DNA from: Aliishimia sp965656085
GTDB taxonomy: Bacteria; Pseudomonadota; Alphaproteobacteria; Rhodobacterales; Rhodobacteraceae
DNA: 64,000 nucleotides
Assembly: GCA_965656085.1 (NCBI GenBank)
Contig: CBFHJA010000020.1
Span: 1-64,000 of the forward strand
Direction of reading: 5' to 3'
The notes under the pieces are model-generated. The model saw only the letters and a program-made list of their open reading frames with translations. It searched no databases and was not told the origin of the DNA. Made by a program: the position numbers and the translations under genes. Shown piece by piece: positions 1 to 7,712 of the stretch (the stretch's first letter is position 1; every line of letters starts with the position of its first letter).

Positions 1-1
1 T

Positions 2-61
2 CTCTTCACTGACGAGGAGTGCTACAATTTCTTCAAGGCCGCTGGCTATGAAGCCAATTAA
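2..61 (+). CDS. 3' end of a transposase, IS630-like (partial)
   Basis: The window opens inside a reading frame that ends at TAA 59-61. The last 19 residues, LFTDEECYNFFKAAGYEAN, resemble the C-terminal tail of IS630-family transposases (an E-C-x-N-[FY]-F-x-x-x-G-Y pattern). Only this tail is visible, so the catalytic DDE residues cannot be checked and the family call rests on a short motif from memory. It is followed by a long stretch without genes, which fits an insertion-sequence edge. It could also be an unrelated small DNA-binding protein. Confidence 0.45.
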   Translation, partial: LFTDEECYNFFKAAGYEAN

Positions 62-883
62 ACGCAACACGCTCTAAGGGTACAAGACCTCCCCCAACCC
101 TTTGAAAAGTCCGCGCGTGGGGGGTGCAAGACAGGTCTATAGCTTTATCCGGAAAGCCTGCACCGCATGAGCTATAGGACTAAGTCTATCCCTCCAGCTG
201 GGGAAGGGGTGAAACTGCCTCCGACCAAAGCGCAGGTTTGCCTCCGGCAAAACGGGTGCGCTCGGCTGGTCGGCCTCGCCTCCAGCCACGTGGGTCAAGC
301 TGCGCGATTAGACGTTCCGGACGGTGCTGTCGGTTACGCCAGAAACTGCCCGGCCAATCAGGAGCAGGTATGAACTGCCGTCCTCTGCAAGTGAGTTGTC
401 GATGCGCCGCTGGCTGTGCTTCCGGGCCTGCTTCTATGCGTTCGGTACGTCTTCGAAGCGGTTCGATTTGCCCCTGACGAGATTTGCTCCTGACAAGGAT
501 GAGGCGTCGCGCGTCCCGTGTCTGGTTAGCTCTCAAGGGCCCTGCGTCCGGTCAGATTTACAAGACGCCGATCGGGCGTTGGTCCAAATCCTCCTCGCGC
601 GCGAAACACTTTTCCTTGGTAGGGTGTGGACCGGGCTACAGTCCCCGCACGGCATTGGGTCGATATCGCTCAGCCGTCGTTGACACAGCCTGATTGATAC
701 GTGCCATCTTGTTGGCCATGTCGACCAACGCGCGTATGCGGAGCGACCTTCGTGCTGGTAAATCAAAGCATCGGGGTACAGTCAGAGCCCTTGGACCGCA
801 AAATTCGATCAAAACGGTTTTGGACGCGGCCTTTAGCCAATTGCTCCGAGCGCCGCAGACGTGCGGCGCCCGGCATAGCGGCG
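62..883. other. Gene-poor stretch with probable IS debris
   Basis: No open frame here has a recognisable product, ribosome site or alphaproteobacterial protein look. An inverted pair CTATAGCT (137-144) / AGCTATAG (170-177) lies just downstream of the transposase tail. A G-rich/C-rich pair (near 90-98 and 116-124) precedes it; either could belong to an IS terminus, but no clean terminal repeat or target duplication was resolved. One short minus-strand segment looks like IS110 debris (listed separately). Otherwise I see nothing here. Confidence 0.5.
660..734 (-). pseudogene. Trace of an IS110/IS1111-like transposase
   Basis: The minus strand encodes RALVDMANKMARINQAVS and then TAERYR. This resembles the C-terminal block of IS110/IS1111 transposases, where A-L-A-N-K-x-A-R-I-x-W-A is followed about ten residues later by Y-[RK]. 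No upstream RuvC-like DEDD domain is present in the same frame and the flanks do not continue the homology, so this would be a relic. The match is short and judged by eye. Confidence 0.3.
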
Positions 884-1243
884 TCACTTAAGACGGAAGA
901 CGGCGGAGCGGCCGGAGCCCTGATCGGAAGTAAACCGGAGGCGATTGCCGTTGGATTTGACCTCTTGGCAATTGTATCCCAGATCGTCGCCGCCCCAGAA
1001 CAGCGAGCGGCAGAAAAATCCATCGCGCCACGTCCATTCGCCGGTGACCTCCCAACTCGCTCCCATGCCCATGATACGTCCGTCGGAGGTGACGCTCAGG
1101 TTCACGAAGGGGCGGGTCAACTCCTTGTTCGTCACCAGACGCACGAAATCGTCTTGAGTGTCGATCTTGGCAAACTCCGCCGAGGCTGTGCCGGCGACAG
1201 GCGCCAGCAGGGCGATTGAGATCAGAAGAATCCGAAGTTGCAT
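884..1243 (-). CDS. Small secreted protein of unknown function
   Basis: A 119-residue protein with a classical Sec signal peptide: hydrophobic LLISIALLAPVAG, then a probable cut after TASA near residue 23. The mature part is about 95 residues, beta-rich, with the phrases VTGEWTWRDGFFCR and GGDDLGYNCQEV; its two Cys could form a periplasmic disulfide. Similar small exported proteins occur in Rhodobacterales; I have no functional assignment. It lies downstream of dapB on the same strand, but has its own good promoter (1292-1320), so it need not be co-transcribed. Do not confuse it with dapB itself: it lacks any nucleotide-binding motif. Confidence 0.8.
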   Translation of the reverse strand: MQLRILLISIALLAPVAGTASAEFAKIDTQDDFVRLVTNKELTRPFVNLSVTSDGRIMGMGASWEVTGEWTWRDGFFCRSLFWGGDDLGYNCQEVKSNGNRLRFTSDQGSGRSAVFRLK

Positions 1244-1291
1244 GATATTCTCACCTCACATGAGCTGTACAATATCTACGGTGCCACTCCT

Positions 1292-1320
1292 ATTTTAGAT
1301 CACTCTTTGGTCCCTTTCAA
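1292..1320 (-). promoter_or_regulatory. Sigma-70-type promoter of the small secreted protein
   Basis: On the minus strand TTGAAA (1315-1320) and TAAAAT (1292-1297) are separated by exactly 17 bp, both close to consensus. The predicted start is about 45 bp upstream of the ATG at 1243. The region is AT-richer than its surroundings. Confidence 0.6.
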
Positions 1321-1347
1321 AGGCGGTTTTGCGGCGATTTTGGCCGA

Positions 1348-2157
1348 TTATAGCCCGAGAACGTCCAGCATATCGTATTGTCCGGGAGCTTTGTGATGCG
1401 CCCAGAGCGCGGCTTTGACGGCGCCGCGCGCGAAGATCCCGCGGTCCGTTGCCATGTGCCGCAGAACGATGCGCTCGCCCGGCCCGGCGAAGAGCACGTC
1501 GTGCTCGCCAACAATGTCGCCGCCCCGGATCGCGGAGAACCCGATATCGCCGCGATTGCGCGCGCCGGTGATGCCGTCGCGGCCCGCATCGCGCACTGCA
1601 TCGAGCCGCACGCCGCGCCCCTCGGCAGCGGCCTCGCCGAGCATCAAGGCGGTGCCGGAGGGCGCGTCGACCTTGTGGTGGTGATGCGCCTCGATGATCT
1701 CGATGTCGAAGTCTTCGTCCAGCGCGGCGGCCACTTTGCGGGTCAGTTGCGCCAGCAGGTTGACCCCGAGGCTCATGTTTCCTGCGCGGACCTGTGCACA
1801 GTGCCGTGAGGCCGGTTCGAGCCCGGCGATATCCGTGTCGCTCATGCCGGTCGTGCCGATGATATGCGCGGCGCGGGCCTGTGCGCAGAGCGCGGCGAAC
1901 TCCAGCGTGGCGGCGGGCGCGGTGAAGTCGATCACCGCCTGTGCCGAGGCGAAGGCTTCGAGCGGGTCGTCCGTGACGCGCACACCGGAGGTCGCGCCGC
2001 CCATCGCCGCACCCAGATCGGCGCCGATCCAGTCATGCCCGGCGCGCTCCACTCCGGCGACCAGCCGTGCGTTTGGCGTGTCCGCTAGGGTGCGCACGAG
2101 CATCTGCCCCATGCGCCCCGAGACCCCTGTGACCACCACGTTCAGTGCATCCGCCAT
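1348..2157 (-). CDS. dapB: 4-hydroxy-tetrahydrodipicolinate reductase DapB
   Basis: A 269-residue cytosolic enzyme that reduces the DapA product with NAD(P)H on the way to diaminopimelate and lysine. An N-terminal Rossmann glycine motif GVSGRMG lies at residues 11-17. The catalytic block EAHHHHKVDAPSGTA has the conserved His cluster at 158-161 and Lys162. The dimer and substrate domain has the usual KVDAPSGTA and GFSAIRGGDIVGEH phrases. Length matches the family. It is divergent from rbfA and is followed on the same strand by the small secreted protein. Confidence 0.97.
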   Translation of the reverse strand: MADALNVVVTGVSGRMGQMLVRTLADTPNARLVAGVERAGHDWIGADLGAAMGGATSGVRVTDDPLEAFASAQAVIDFTAPAATLEFAALCAQARAAHIIGTTGMSDTDIAGLEPASRHCAQVRAGNMSLGVNLLAQLTRKVAAALDEDFDIEIIEAHHHHKVDAPSGTALMLGEAAAEGRGVRLDAVRDAGRDGITGARNRGDIGFSAIRGGDIVGEHDVLFAGPGERIVLRHMATDRGIFARGAVKAALWAHHKAPGQYDMLDVLGL

Positions 2158-2238
2158 CTTGTCGCCCCTTTTGCCTGTCGCGTGCCTTCGCTCTTAGCGC
2201 GCCACGCGGCGCTTGGCAAAGTGCTGTGCGAGGCATAG

Positions 2239-2643
2239 ATGGGGGGCATGGGAAAGAACCTTCATCATGACGGCCCCGGGCCGTCGCAACGTCAGCTTCG
2301 GGTGGGTGAGCTCATCCGGCGCACCCTCGCGCAGGTGCTCGCGCAGGGCGATATCCATGACCCGGACCTGAACCGGCTGTCGATCACGGTTGGCGAGGTC
2401 CGCACCTCACCGGACCTGAAGATCGCAACGGCGTATGTTCTGCCGCTCGGCGGCAAGGGGCGCGAGGACGTGATCGATCTTTTGGCGCGCAACAAGCACG
2501 AACTGCGGCGCATGATCGGCAAGAAGGTGGGGCTGAAATATACGCCCGACCTGCGGTTCCGCCTCGACGAGACCTTCGACAAGATGGATGAGACGCGGGC
2601 CATGTTCGCCCGCGACGAGGTGCGCCGGGACCTGCCGGAATGA
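2239..2643 (+). CDS. rbfA: 30S ribosome-binding factor RbfA
   Basis: A 134-residue protein with the KH-like RbfA fold. It binds the 17S rRNA precursor region of immature 30S subunits and is needed for late maturation and cold adaptation. QRQLRVGELIRRTLAQVL near the N-terminus and the LRRMIGKKVGLKYTPDLRF block with an FDKMDE tail are family hallmarks. The start at 2239 is preceded by GAGG at 2230-2233; an in-frame ATG at 2248 is possible but has no spaced ribosome site. Its stop overlaps the next gene by 4 bp (ATGA), so the two are translationally coupled. Confidence 0.93.
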   Translation: MGGMGKNLHHDGPGPSQRQLRVGELIRRTLAQVLAQGDIHDPDLNRLSITVGEVRTSPDLKIATAYVLPLGGKGREDVIDLLARNKHELRRMIGKKVGLKYTPDLRFRLDETFDKMDETRAMFARDEVRRDLPE

Positions 2644-3377
2644 TCCGGACGCTTGCGCTGGCCTTGAGCCTCGGCGCAACAGCGCTTGGGGCCAGCCCGA
2701 GTTGCGAGACGGTGAGCCATCGCGGGCAAGGCTTCACAGTATGCGAGGTGCGTGCGGGTGCAGACGATCTGCGCCTGTTCCTGCGCCGCGCCGATGGCGG
2801 CCCGCATGGACATTTCGGCAGCATCGACCAAGCGCTCGCGGGGGAGGGCCTGCGGCTTTCCTTCGCGATGAATGCCGGGATGTACCACGCCGACCGCAGC
2901 CCGGTGGGGCTCTATGTCGAGGATGGCGCCGAGGCGCAGCGGCTCATCACCAATGCCGGGCCCGGCAATTTCGGGATGCTGCCCAACGGGGTGTTCTGCA
3001 TCCGGCCCGGGCGCGCCGATGTGATCGAATCGCTGCGCTTCGCGGCAGAGGCTCCGGCCTGCACCCATGCCACGCAATCGGGCCCGATGCTTGTGATCGA
3101 CGGCGCGCTGCACCCGCGCTTTCTGCCCGACAGCGACAGCCGCTATGTGCGCAATGGCGTCGGCACCTCTGCCGATGGAACCCGTGTGGTCTTCGCGATC
3201 TCCGACCGGCCCGTGACCTTCCACGAGTTCGGCACGCTCTACCGCGATGCGTTGGGCCTTCCGAACGCGCTCTATTTCGATGGCAATGTCTCGCGGCTCT
3301 ATGCGCCGCAGATCGGGCGCAACGATGCCGGGTTCCTGCTCGGCCCGATCGTCGGCGTGGTCGAGGCGGCGGAGTAA
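2640..3377 (+). CDS. Phosphodiester glycosidase-like exported protein (DUF2233)
   Basis: A 245-residue protein with a signal peptide (RTLALALSLGATALGA, cut near residue 18). The remainder matches the DUF2233/NAGPA fold: an AMNAGMYH motif near residue 78, NGVFC, ATQSGPMLVIDG, and LYFDGNVSRL. This is the family of the mammalian mannose-6-phosphate uncovering enzyme and bacterial YigE-like proteins. Bacterial substrates are mostly unknown; a cell-envelope glycophosphodiester is an inference. It sits between rbfA and truB in a tight cluster, an order I associate with Rhodobacteraceae, although nothing links it to translation. Confidence 0.85.
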   Translation: MIRTLALALSLGATALGASPSCETVSHRGQGFTVCEVRAGADDLRLFLRRADGGPHGHFGSIDQALAGEGLRLSFAMNAGMYHADRSPVGLYVEDGAEAQRLITNAGPGNFGMLPNGVFCIRPGRADVIESLRFAAEAPACTHATQSGPMLVIDGALHPRFLPDSDSRYVRNGVGTSADGTRVVFAISDRPVTFHEFGTLYRDALGLPNALYFDGNVSRLYAPQIGRNDAGFLLGPIVGVVEAAE

Positions 3378-3444
3378 GTCCGCGCTCTTGCGCTGCAACG
3401 CTCTGCGGGGTACCCCGCGCGCTTGACACGGACACGAGGAACAT

Positions 3445-4350
3445 ATGGGACGCGCGCGCAAAGGACGGAACATCTCTGGATGGCTGGTGGTGGACAAGCC
3501 TGCGGGGCTGACATCGACCGCCGTGGTCAACAAGGTCCGCTGGGCCTTCGACGCCCGCAAGGCCGGGCATGCCGGCACGCTCGATCCGGACGCCACCGGG
3601 GTTCTGGCGGTGGCGCTCGGAGAGGCCACCAAGACCGTGCCCTTCGTCACTGATGCGCTCAAGGCCTATGAATTCACCGTTCGCTTTGGCGCGGCAACCA
3701 ACACAGACGACGCGGAGGGCGAGGTGATCGCCACCTCGGAGGTCCGGCCCACCGATGACGAGATCAAGGCCGCGCTCGGCGCGTTCATCGGAGACATCGA
3801 GCAGGTCCCGCCGCAATTCTCAGCCGTGAAGATCGACGGGGTGCGCGCTTACAAGAAGGCCCGCGATGGCGAGGAGATGGAGCTTGCCGCGCGCCCGCTC
3901 TGGGTCGAGGAGCTTGTGCTGGTGGATCGGCCTGATGCCGACACGGCAGTTCTGGAAATGACCTGCGGCAAGGGTGGCTATGTGCGCGCCATCGCCCGCG
4001 ATCTCGGTGAGGCGCTGGGGTGCTATGGCCATGTGCAGTCCCTGCGCCGCGTCTGGTCCGGCCCGTTCGATGCCGAACAGGGGCTGAGCCTTGAGCAGAT
4101 CGAAGCTCTGGCGCGCACGCCGGAGCTCGACACCCATCTGCTGCCGCTGGCGCTCGGGCTGGAGGACGTCCCGGAGGTCCGCGCGACGCCTGCCGGGGCG
4201 GCGCGCCTGCGCAACGGCAATGCGGGCATGGTGATGGCCTCGGATGTGGAATATGGCGAGACGTGTTGGGCCTCGCTGGATGGTGCGCCGGTCGCGGTCG
4301 GGGTCTACAGGGCGGGCGAGTTGCACCCCAGCCGGGTGTTCAACCTCTGA
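3445..4350 (+). CDS. truB: tRNA pseudouridine-55 synthase TruB
   Basis: A 301-residue enzyme that isomerises U55 in the T-loop of tRNAs. The catalytic block GHAGTLDPDATGVL places the nucleophilic Asp at residue 47. VVDKPAGLTST near the N-terminus and GGYVRAIARDLGEALG further on are standard TruB motifs. A C-terminal PUA-like tail is present (VLPL-type block and HPSRVFNL end). The start at 3445 has GAGGA about 6 bp upstream. It follows the DUF2233 gene after 67 bp; co-transcription from the rbfA promoter is likely. Confidence 0.96.
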   Translation: MGRARKGRNISGWLVVDKPAGLTSTAVVNKVRWAFDARKAGHAGTLDPDATGVLAVALGEATKTVPFVTDALKAYEFTVRFGAATNTDDAEGEVIATSEVRPTDDEIKAALGAFIGDIEQVPPQFSAVKIDGVRAYKKARDGEEMELAARPLWVEELVLVDRPDADTAVLEMTCGKGGYVRAIARDLGEALGCYGHVQSLRRVWSGPFDAEQGLSLEQIEALARTPELDTHLLPLALGLEDVPEVRATPAGAARLRNGNAGMVMASDVEYGETCWASLDGAPVAVGVYRAGELHPSRVFNL

Positions 4351-4402
4351 CCGCACGGTCCGCCCTCTTGCGATGCGCGCCCGGCCCGGTCATGAAGGGT
4401 CC

Positions 4403-4954
4403 ATGACAGCCCCGCAAGACCTGCACGATCCCGGCGGCAAGACCCGCATCGCCTTGCCCGACGGCGTGATCGGCACCGCCGCGTTTTCCGAGTGTGGCCG
4501 TTACCGCCATTGCCTCACGCGCGACTGGACCCCGCCGGGCACGCCCGCGCGCGCGATCCTCTTTGTTGGTCTGAACCCCTCGGTGGCGGGTGCGGAGGTG
4601 TCCGACCCGACCTGCCACCGCGAGTTGACCTTCGCCCGCGACTGGGGCTTCACCCGCTATCTCAAGGCCAATGTCCTCGACTGGCGCGCCACCTCGCCGC
4701 GCGATATTCCCCATGACCCGGCGCTCGCCGCCAGCGCGCAGAACCTGCGGACCCTCGCGGACCTGACCGATGAGGCCGACACGCTGGTGATGGCGAGCGG
4801 CAAGGTCCACCCGCGCTACGCCGAGGTCCGGGATGCGGTACTGACGCTCTTGCGGGCGTCCGGCAAGCCGCTGTTGTGTCTTGGGCACAACAAGGATGGC
4901 TCCGCCAAGCATCCTTTGTATATTCGCCGGGATACGAAACCGGTTCCGTTCTGA
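4403..4954 (+). CDS. DUF1643 family protein
   Basis: A 183-residue cytosolic protein. The signature LFVGLNPSVAG near residue 53 and the C-terminal LCLGHNKDGSAKHPLYI block identify DUF1643. The family has no established activity; its fold resembles uracil-DNA-glycosylase-like proteins in outline, but I see no proven catalytic residues. The frame is open upstream to 4244 because it overlaps truB in another frame; the ATG at 4403, with AGGG upstream, begins just after truB and is the sensible start. Only 3 bp separate its stop from the MarR gene. Confidence 0.85.
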   Translation: MTAPQDLHDPGGKTRIALPDGVIGTAAFSECGRYRHCLTRDWTPPGTPARAILFVGLNPSVAGAEVSDPTCHRELTFARDWGFTRYLKANVLDWRATSPRDIPHDPALAASAQNLRTLADLTDEADTLVMASGKVHPRYAEVRDAVLTLLRASGKPLLCLGHNKDGSAKHPLYIRRDTKPVPF

Positions 4955-4957
4955 CGC

Positions 4958-5428
4958 ATGTCCGACACAGACACATTCGATCTGGCTGATTTTCTGCCCT
5001 ACCTGATGAATCAGGCGGCGGACGCGCTCAGTCTCGAGTTTCAAAAGATTTACCGGGGCCGCTACGGGATGCTGCGCACCGAATGGCGCGTGCTGTTTCA
5101 TGTCGGCCATTATGGCCCGCTCACGGCCAAGGAGATTTGCGACCGCGCGCGGCTGCACAAGACCAAAGTGTCGCGCGCAGTCTCGGCGCTGGAGGACAAG
5201 CGTTTCGTGACCCGGCAGGTGCGTCAGACGGACCGGCGGCAGGCGGAGTTGCGCCTCACGCCGCTCGGGACGCGCGTGTTCGACGATTTGCGCGCCGAGG
5301 CGCAGGCCTATGACCGGACGGTGCGGGCGCGCCTGAGCGCGGCGGAGGCGGAGGTGCTGCATCGCTGCCTGCAACGGTTGTCGGATTTGCCGGAACCAAT
5401 ACGATCGAAGGATGTTGATGATTTATGA
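4958..5428 (+). CDS. MarR family transcriptional regulator
   Basis: A 156-residue winged-helix repressor. The recognition region LTAKEICDRARLHKTKVSRAVSALEDKRFV and wing VRQTDRRQAEL are typical of MarR. The effector cannot be read from sequence. It is sandwiched with 3-4 bp spacing or overlap between DUF1643 and a DUF5665 membrane protein, so it may regulate this short cluster; no clear operator palindrome was seen upstream because the gene follows directly on DUF1643. Confidence 0.88.
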   Translation: MSDTDTFDLADFLPYLMNQAADALSLEFQKIYRGRYGMLRTEWRVLFHVGHYGPLTAKEICDRARLHKTKVSRAVSALEDKRFVTRQVRQTDRRQAELRLTPLGTRVFDDLRAEAQAYDRTVRARLSAAEAEVLHRCLQRLSDLPEPIRSKDVDDL

Positions 5429-5724
5429 ATGAGTCCAGAAAGACGACAGACAACGCTCTGCGCGAGCGCGAGATCGCCGCTCTGGAAGCGCTGACCGCCG
5501 AGGTGAAGCGCTTCAACGAGCATCGCTTCGTGCGAATTCAGAACTCGCCGGGACGGCTCTTGCTCTTCCAGTTGATGCGCGGGGCGGCGCTGGGCCTCGG
5601 CACGCTGATGGGCGCGACGGTGCTGGTGTCCCTGCTGGCATGGTGGGCGAGCCAGTTTTCCTTCATCCCCGTGCTCGGAGAGTGGTTGACTCAAATTGTC
5701 AATGAAATGGAGAGCGGCCGTTGA
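5425..5724 (+). CDS. DUF5665-like single-pass membrane protein
   Basis: A 99-residue protein. An N-terminal charged helix (ALREREIAALEALTAEVKRF) is followed by one hydrophobic span around residues 50-74 (LMRGAALGLGTLMGATVLVSLL), a WW, and a second amphipathic stretch. It resembles the small DUF5665 proteins of Rhodobacterales, of unknown function. The start overlaps the MarR stop (ATGA), so translation is coupled. Confidence 0.7.
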   Translation: MNESRKTTDNALREREIAALEALTAEVKRFNEHRFVRIQNSPGRLLLFQLMRGAALGLGTLMGATVLVSLLAWWASQFSFIPVLGEWLTQIVNEMESGR

Positions 5725-6100
5725 GCGCTTCGTAGAGCTTGCGTGACATGCTGCATGCCGGAACACCCCATGGCCGCGTCCTGTGCCGCGCGCAGGCCAG
5801 CAAGCAGATGCCGGCGCAGCGCCTGACGTGAACAGGGAGTTCCGCGATATTCACGTGTTCCGGCCGGCACCGGAGTGACAGAAGCCCATGTCGCCGTGAT
5901 CCCGCTCAGCGCGGCGCAAGAGGCTGGCCTGTTGACGCGCCAAGCGCCGCCCTGAGGCAAAAAACGCTTTGCATGGGCGCAGCAAAGCGCCTATACGCCC
6001 CCATCCGCGCGGGGCACGCCCCGACTCGGTTCCTCCATGGGCCTGTGCTGGACGACATCCCGGCCTGCGCCATTCACTCTAACGTTCAAAGGAGACCCCG
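5725..6100. other. Non-coding gap carrying the rpsO promoter and leader
   Basis: No convincing gene. The first 240 bp shows no feature I can name. The last 130 bp carries the rpsO promoter (5969-5997) and a leader of roughly 95 nt. S15 represses its own mRNA in several bacteria through a structured leader, so this UTR is a candidate for that, but I did not resolve the fold. Confidence 0.6.
5969..5997 (+). promoter_or_regulatory. rpsO promoter
   Basis: TTGCAT (5969-5974) and TATACG (5992-5997) are spaced by 17 bp. Transcription would begin near 6004, giving a leader of about 95 nt before the rpsO ATG. A run of A bases (5959-5964) sits just upstream of the -35, like an UP element. Confidence 0.6.
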
Positions 6101-6370
6101 ATGTCGATTACTGCTGAAGAAAAACAGCGCCTGATGAAGGAATTCGCCACCAAAGAGGGCGACACCGGTTCCCCGGAAGTGCAGGTTGCGATCCTGACCT
6201 CCCGCATCAGCACGCTCACCGAGCACTTCAAGACCCACAAGAAGGACAACCACGGCCGCCGTGGCCTTCTGAAAATGGTCGCACAGCGCCGCAAGCTTCT
6301 GGACTACACCCGTGCCAAGGATGAAGCGCGCTACAAGGACCTGATCAAGCGCCTCGGCATCCGCCGCTAA
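6101..6370 (+). CDS. rpsO: 30S ribosomal protein S15
   Basis: An 89-residue protein, the exact usual length of S15. It binds the three-way junction of 16S rRNA helices 20-22 and helps form the 30S platform. Family motifs: GDTGSPEVQVAILTSRI, LTEHFKTHKKDNHGRRGL, and LLDYTRAKD near the C-terminus. A strong AAAGGAG ribosome site lies 7 bp before the ATG. The gene has its own promoter and a strong terminator; pnp, the common downstream partner, is not next to it. Confidence 0.97.
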   Translation: MSITAEEKQRLMKEFATKEGDTGSPEVQVAILTSRISTLTEHFKTHKKDNHGRRGLLKMVAQRRKLLDYTRAKDEARYKDLIKRLGIRR

Positions 6371-6390
6371 ACGCGCCACTGGCCCGGACC

Positions 6391-6423
6391 AAACCGCCTT
6401 CCCTGCTGGAGGGCGGTTTTTTC
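6391..6423 (+). terminator. Rho-independent terminator of rpsO
   Basis: AAACCGCC (6391-6398) pairs with GGCGGTTT (6412-6419) around a 13-nt segment, and the stem runs into a T tract (6417-6422). It lies 20 bp after the rpsO stop. Confidence 0.85.
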
Positions 6424-6458
6424 GTGTCTGGGGGACGCAAACCGGGTAGAGCGAGCAG

Positions 6459-7550
6459 ATGGAGCCCTTCGACATTTTCTGCGTGACCGCGCCGGGCCTT
6501 GAGCCGCATCTCGCCGCAGAGGCGCAGGCGCTTGGATTTGATGTGACTGGGACGGTGCCGGGTGGGGTGAGCTTGCGCGGCGACTGGGCCGAGATCTGGC
6601 GCGCCAACCGCGCCCTGCGCGGCGCCACCCGAGTGCTGGTGCGCCTTGCGTGCTTCCGCGCGATGCACCTCGCGCAGCTCGACAAGCGCGCCCGCAAGCT
6701 GCCATGGCGTGATTGGCTGCGCCTGGACCGGGCCGTGCGTGTGGACGCCACCTGCCGCAAGTCGCGCATCTACCACGCCAAGGCCGCCGCGCAGCGGATC
6801 GAACGCGCGGTGACGGATATCCTCGGCGTAGACCTGTCGAAAACCGCGCCCGTGACGCTGAAACTGCGGATCGAGGATGATCTTTGTACGCTGTCGGTCG
6901 ACACCTCCGGCCCGTCGCTGCACAAGCGTGGGCTGAAACAGCAGGTCAACAAGGCGCCGATGCGCGAGACGCTGGCAGCGCTGTTCCTGCGCGCGGCGGG
7001 TTATCATGGCGACATGCCGGTCTATGACCCGATGTGCGGGTCGGGCACCTTCCCGATCGAGGCCGCCGAGATCGCTCTTGGTCTGGAGCCGGGCCGCGCG
7101 CGCGGCTTCGCGCTGGACGATCTCGCCTGCCCGCAAGTGCCCGCACCCCCCGCGCGGGAGGTTCCCGAGACCCCGCTGCGATTTTACGGCTCGGACCGTG
7201 ACAGCGGCGCGGTCGCCATGTCCCGCGCCAATGCCGAACGGGCGGGTGTGGACCATATCACAGGGTTTGAGATGCGCCCGGTGTCGGACATCACCGCGCC
7301 GGACGGCCCGCCCGGGCTGGTGATCCTGAACCCGCCCTATGGCGGGCGTGTCGGCAACAAGAAGCCACTCTTCGGCCTGTATGCGGCCACCGGTGCGCGG
7401 CTGAAGGAGTCGTTTCCCGGCTGGCGCGTGGCGGTCATCACGTCCGAGAACGCACTCGCCAAGGCGATGGGCTTGCCGTTCCAGCCGCCCGGTCCGCTGG
7501 TGGATCACGGCGGCATCAAGGTGCGGCTCTGGCAGACGGGTGTGCTGTAG
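6459..7550 (+). CDS. THUMP-domain class I RNA methyltransferase (RlmL N-half / UPF0020 type)
   Basis: A 363-residue SAM-dependent enzyme. The N-terminal half has a ferredoxin-like plus THUMP region (PGLEPHLAAEAQALGF to about residue 150, with SLHKRGLKQQ at its end). The C-terminal half is a Rossmann methyltransferase: YDPMCGSGTFPIEAA near residue 188 (SAM binding) and LNPPYGGRVG near residue 289, the NPPY motif of base N-methyltransferases. Relatives make m2G in 23S rRNA (the RlmL N-terminal half) or in tRNA; which one this is cannot be told here. It starts 36 bp after the rpsO terminator, so it must use its own promoter. Confidence 0.87.
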   Translation: MEPFDIFCVTAPGLEPHLAAEAQALGFDVTGTVPGGVSLRGDWAEIWRANRALRGATRVLVRLACFRAMHLAQLDKRARKLPWRDWLRLDRAVRVDATCRKSRIYHAKAAAQRIERAVTDILGVDLSKTAPVTLKLRIEDDLCTLSVDTSGPSLHKRGLKQQVNKAPMRETLAALFLRAAGYHGDMPVYDPMCGSGTFPIEAAEIALGLEPGRARGFALDDLACPQVPAPPAREVPETPLRFYGSDRDSGAVAMSRANAERAGVDHITGFEMRPVSDITAPDGPPGLVILNPPYGGRVGNKKPLFGLYAATGARLKESFPGWRVAVITSENALAKAMGLPFQPPGPLVDHGGIKVRLWQTGVL

Positions 7551-7621
7551 GTCGGGTCGGCTCCAAACGCGGCGCGTCAGCCTTCCATGCGTTCAGCCAC
7601 AGCAAGACAGAGGCGGGGGTG

Positions 7622-7638
7622 GGGGGCAGATTGCCCCC
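7622..7638. terminator. Perfect G/C hairpin between convergent genes
   Basis: GGGGGCA (7622-7628), GAT, TGCCCCC (7632-7638) forms a perfect 7-bp stem with a 3-nt loop in the 162-bp gap between the RNA methyltransferase and the cyclase gene, which converge. No T tract follows on either strand. It is a plausible bidirectional stop or mRNA 3' end stabiliser. Confidence 0.4.
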
Positions 7639-7712
7639 GACGGACGCGCTGCGGAGGCTCGGCAGCGCGCGCGTTGTGACCGCAGGCAGCGCCGCGGTGC
7701 AGCACAAGCCCG

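Noticed and set aside
2292..3662. 456-codon minus-strand frame across rbfA, DUF2233 and truB
   Set aside because: The plus-strand genes match known families over their full length; this frame is their shadow.
5857..5956. Small GTG-started peptide frame upstream of rpsO
   Set aside because: About 26 codons, no ribosome site, no recognisable pattern, and directly in front of the rpsO promoter.
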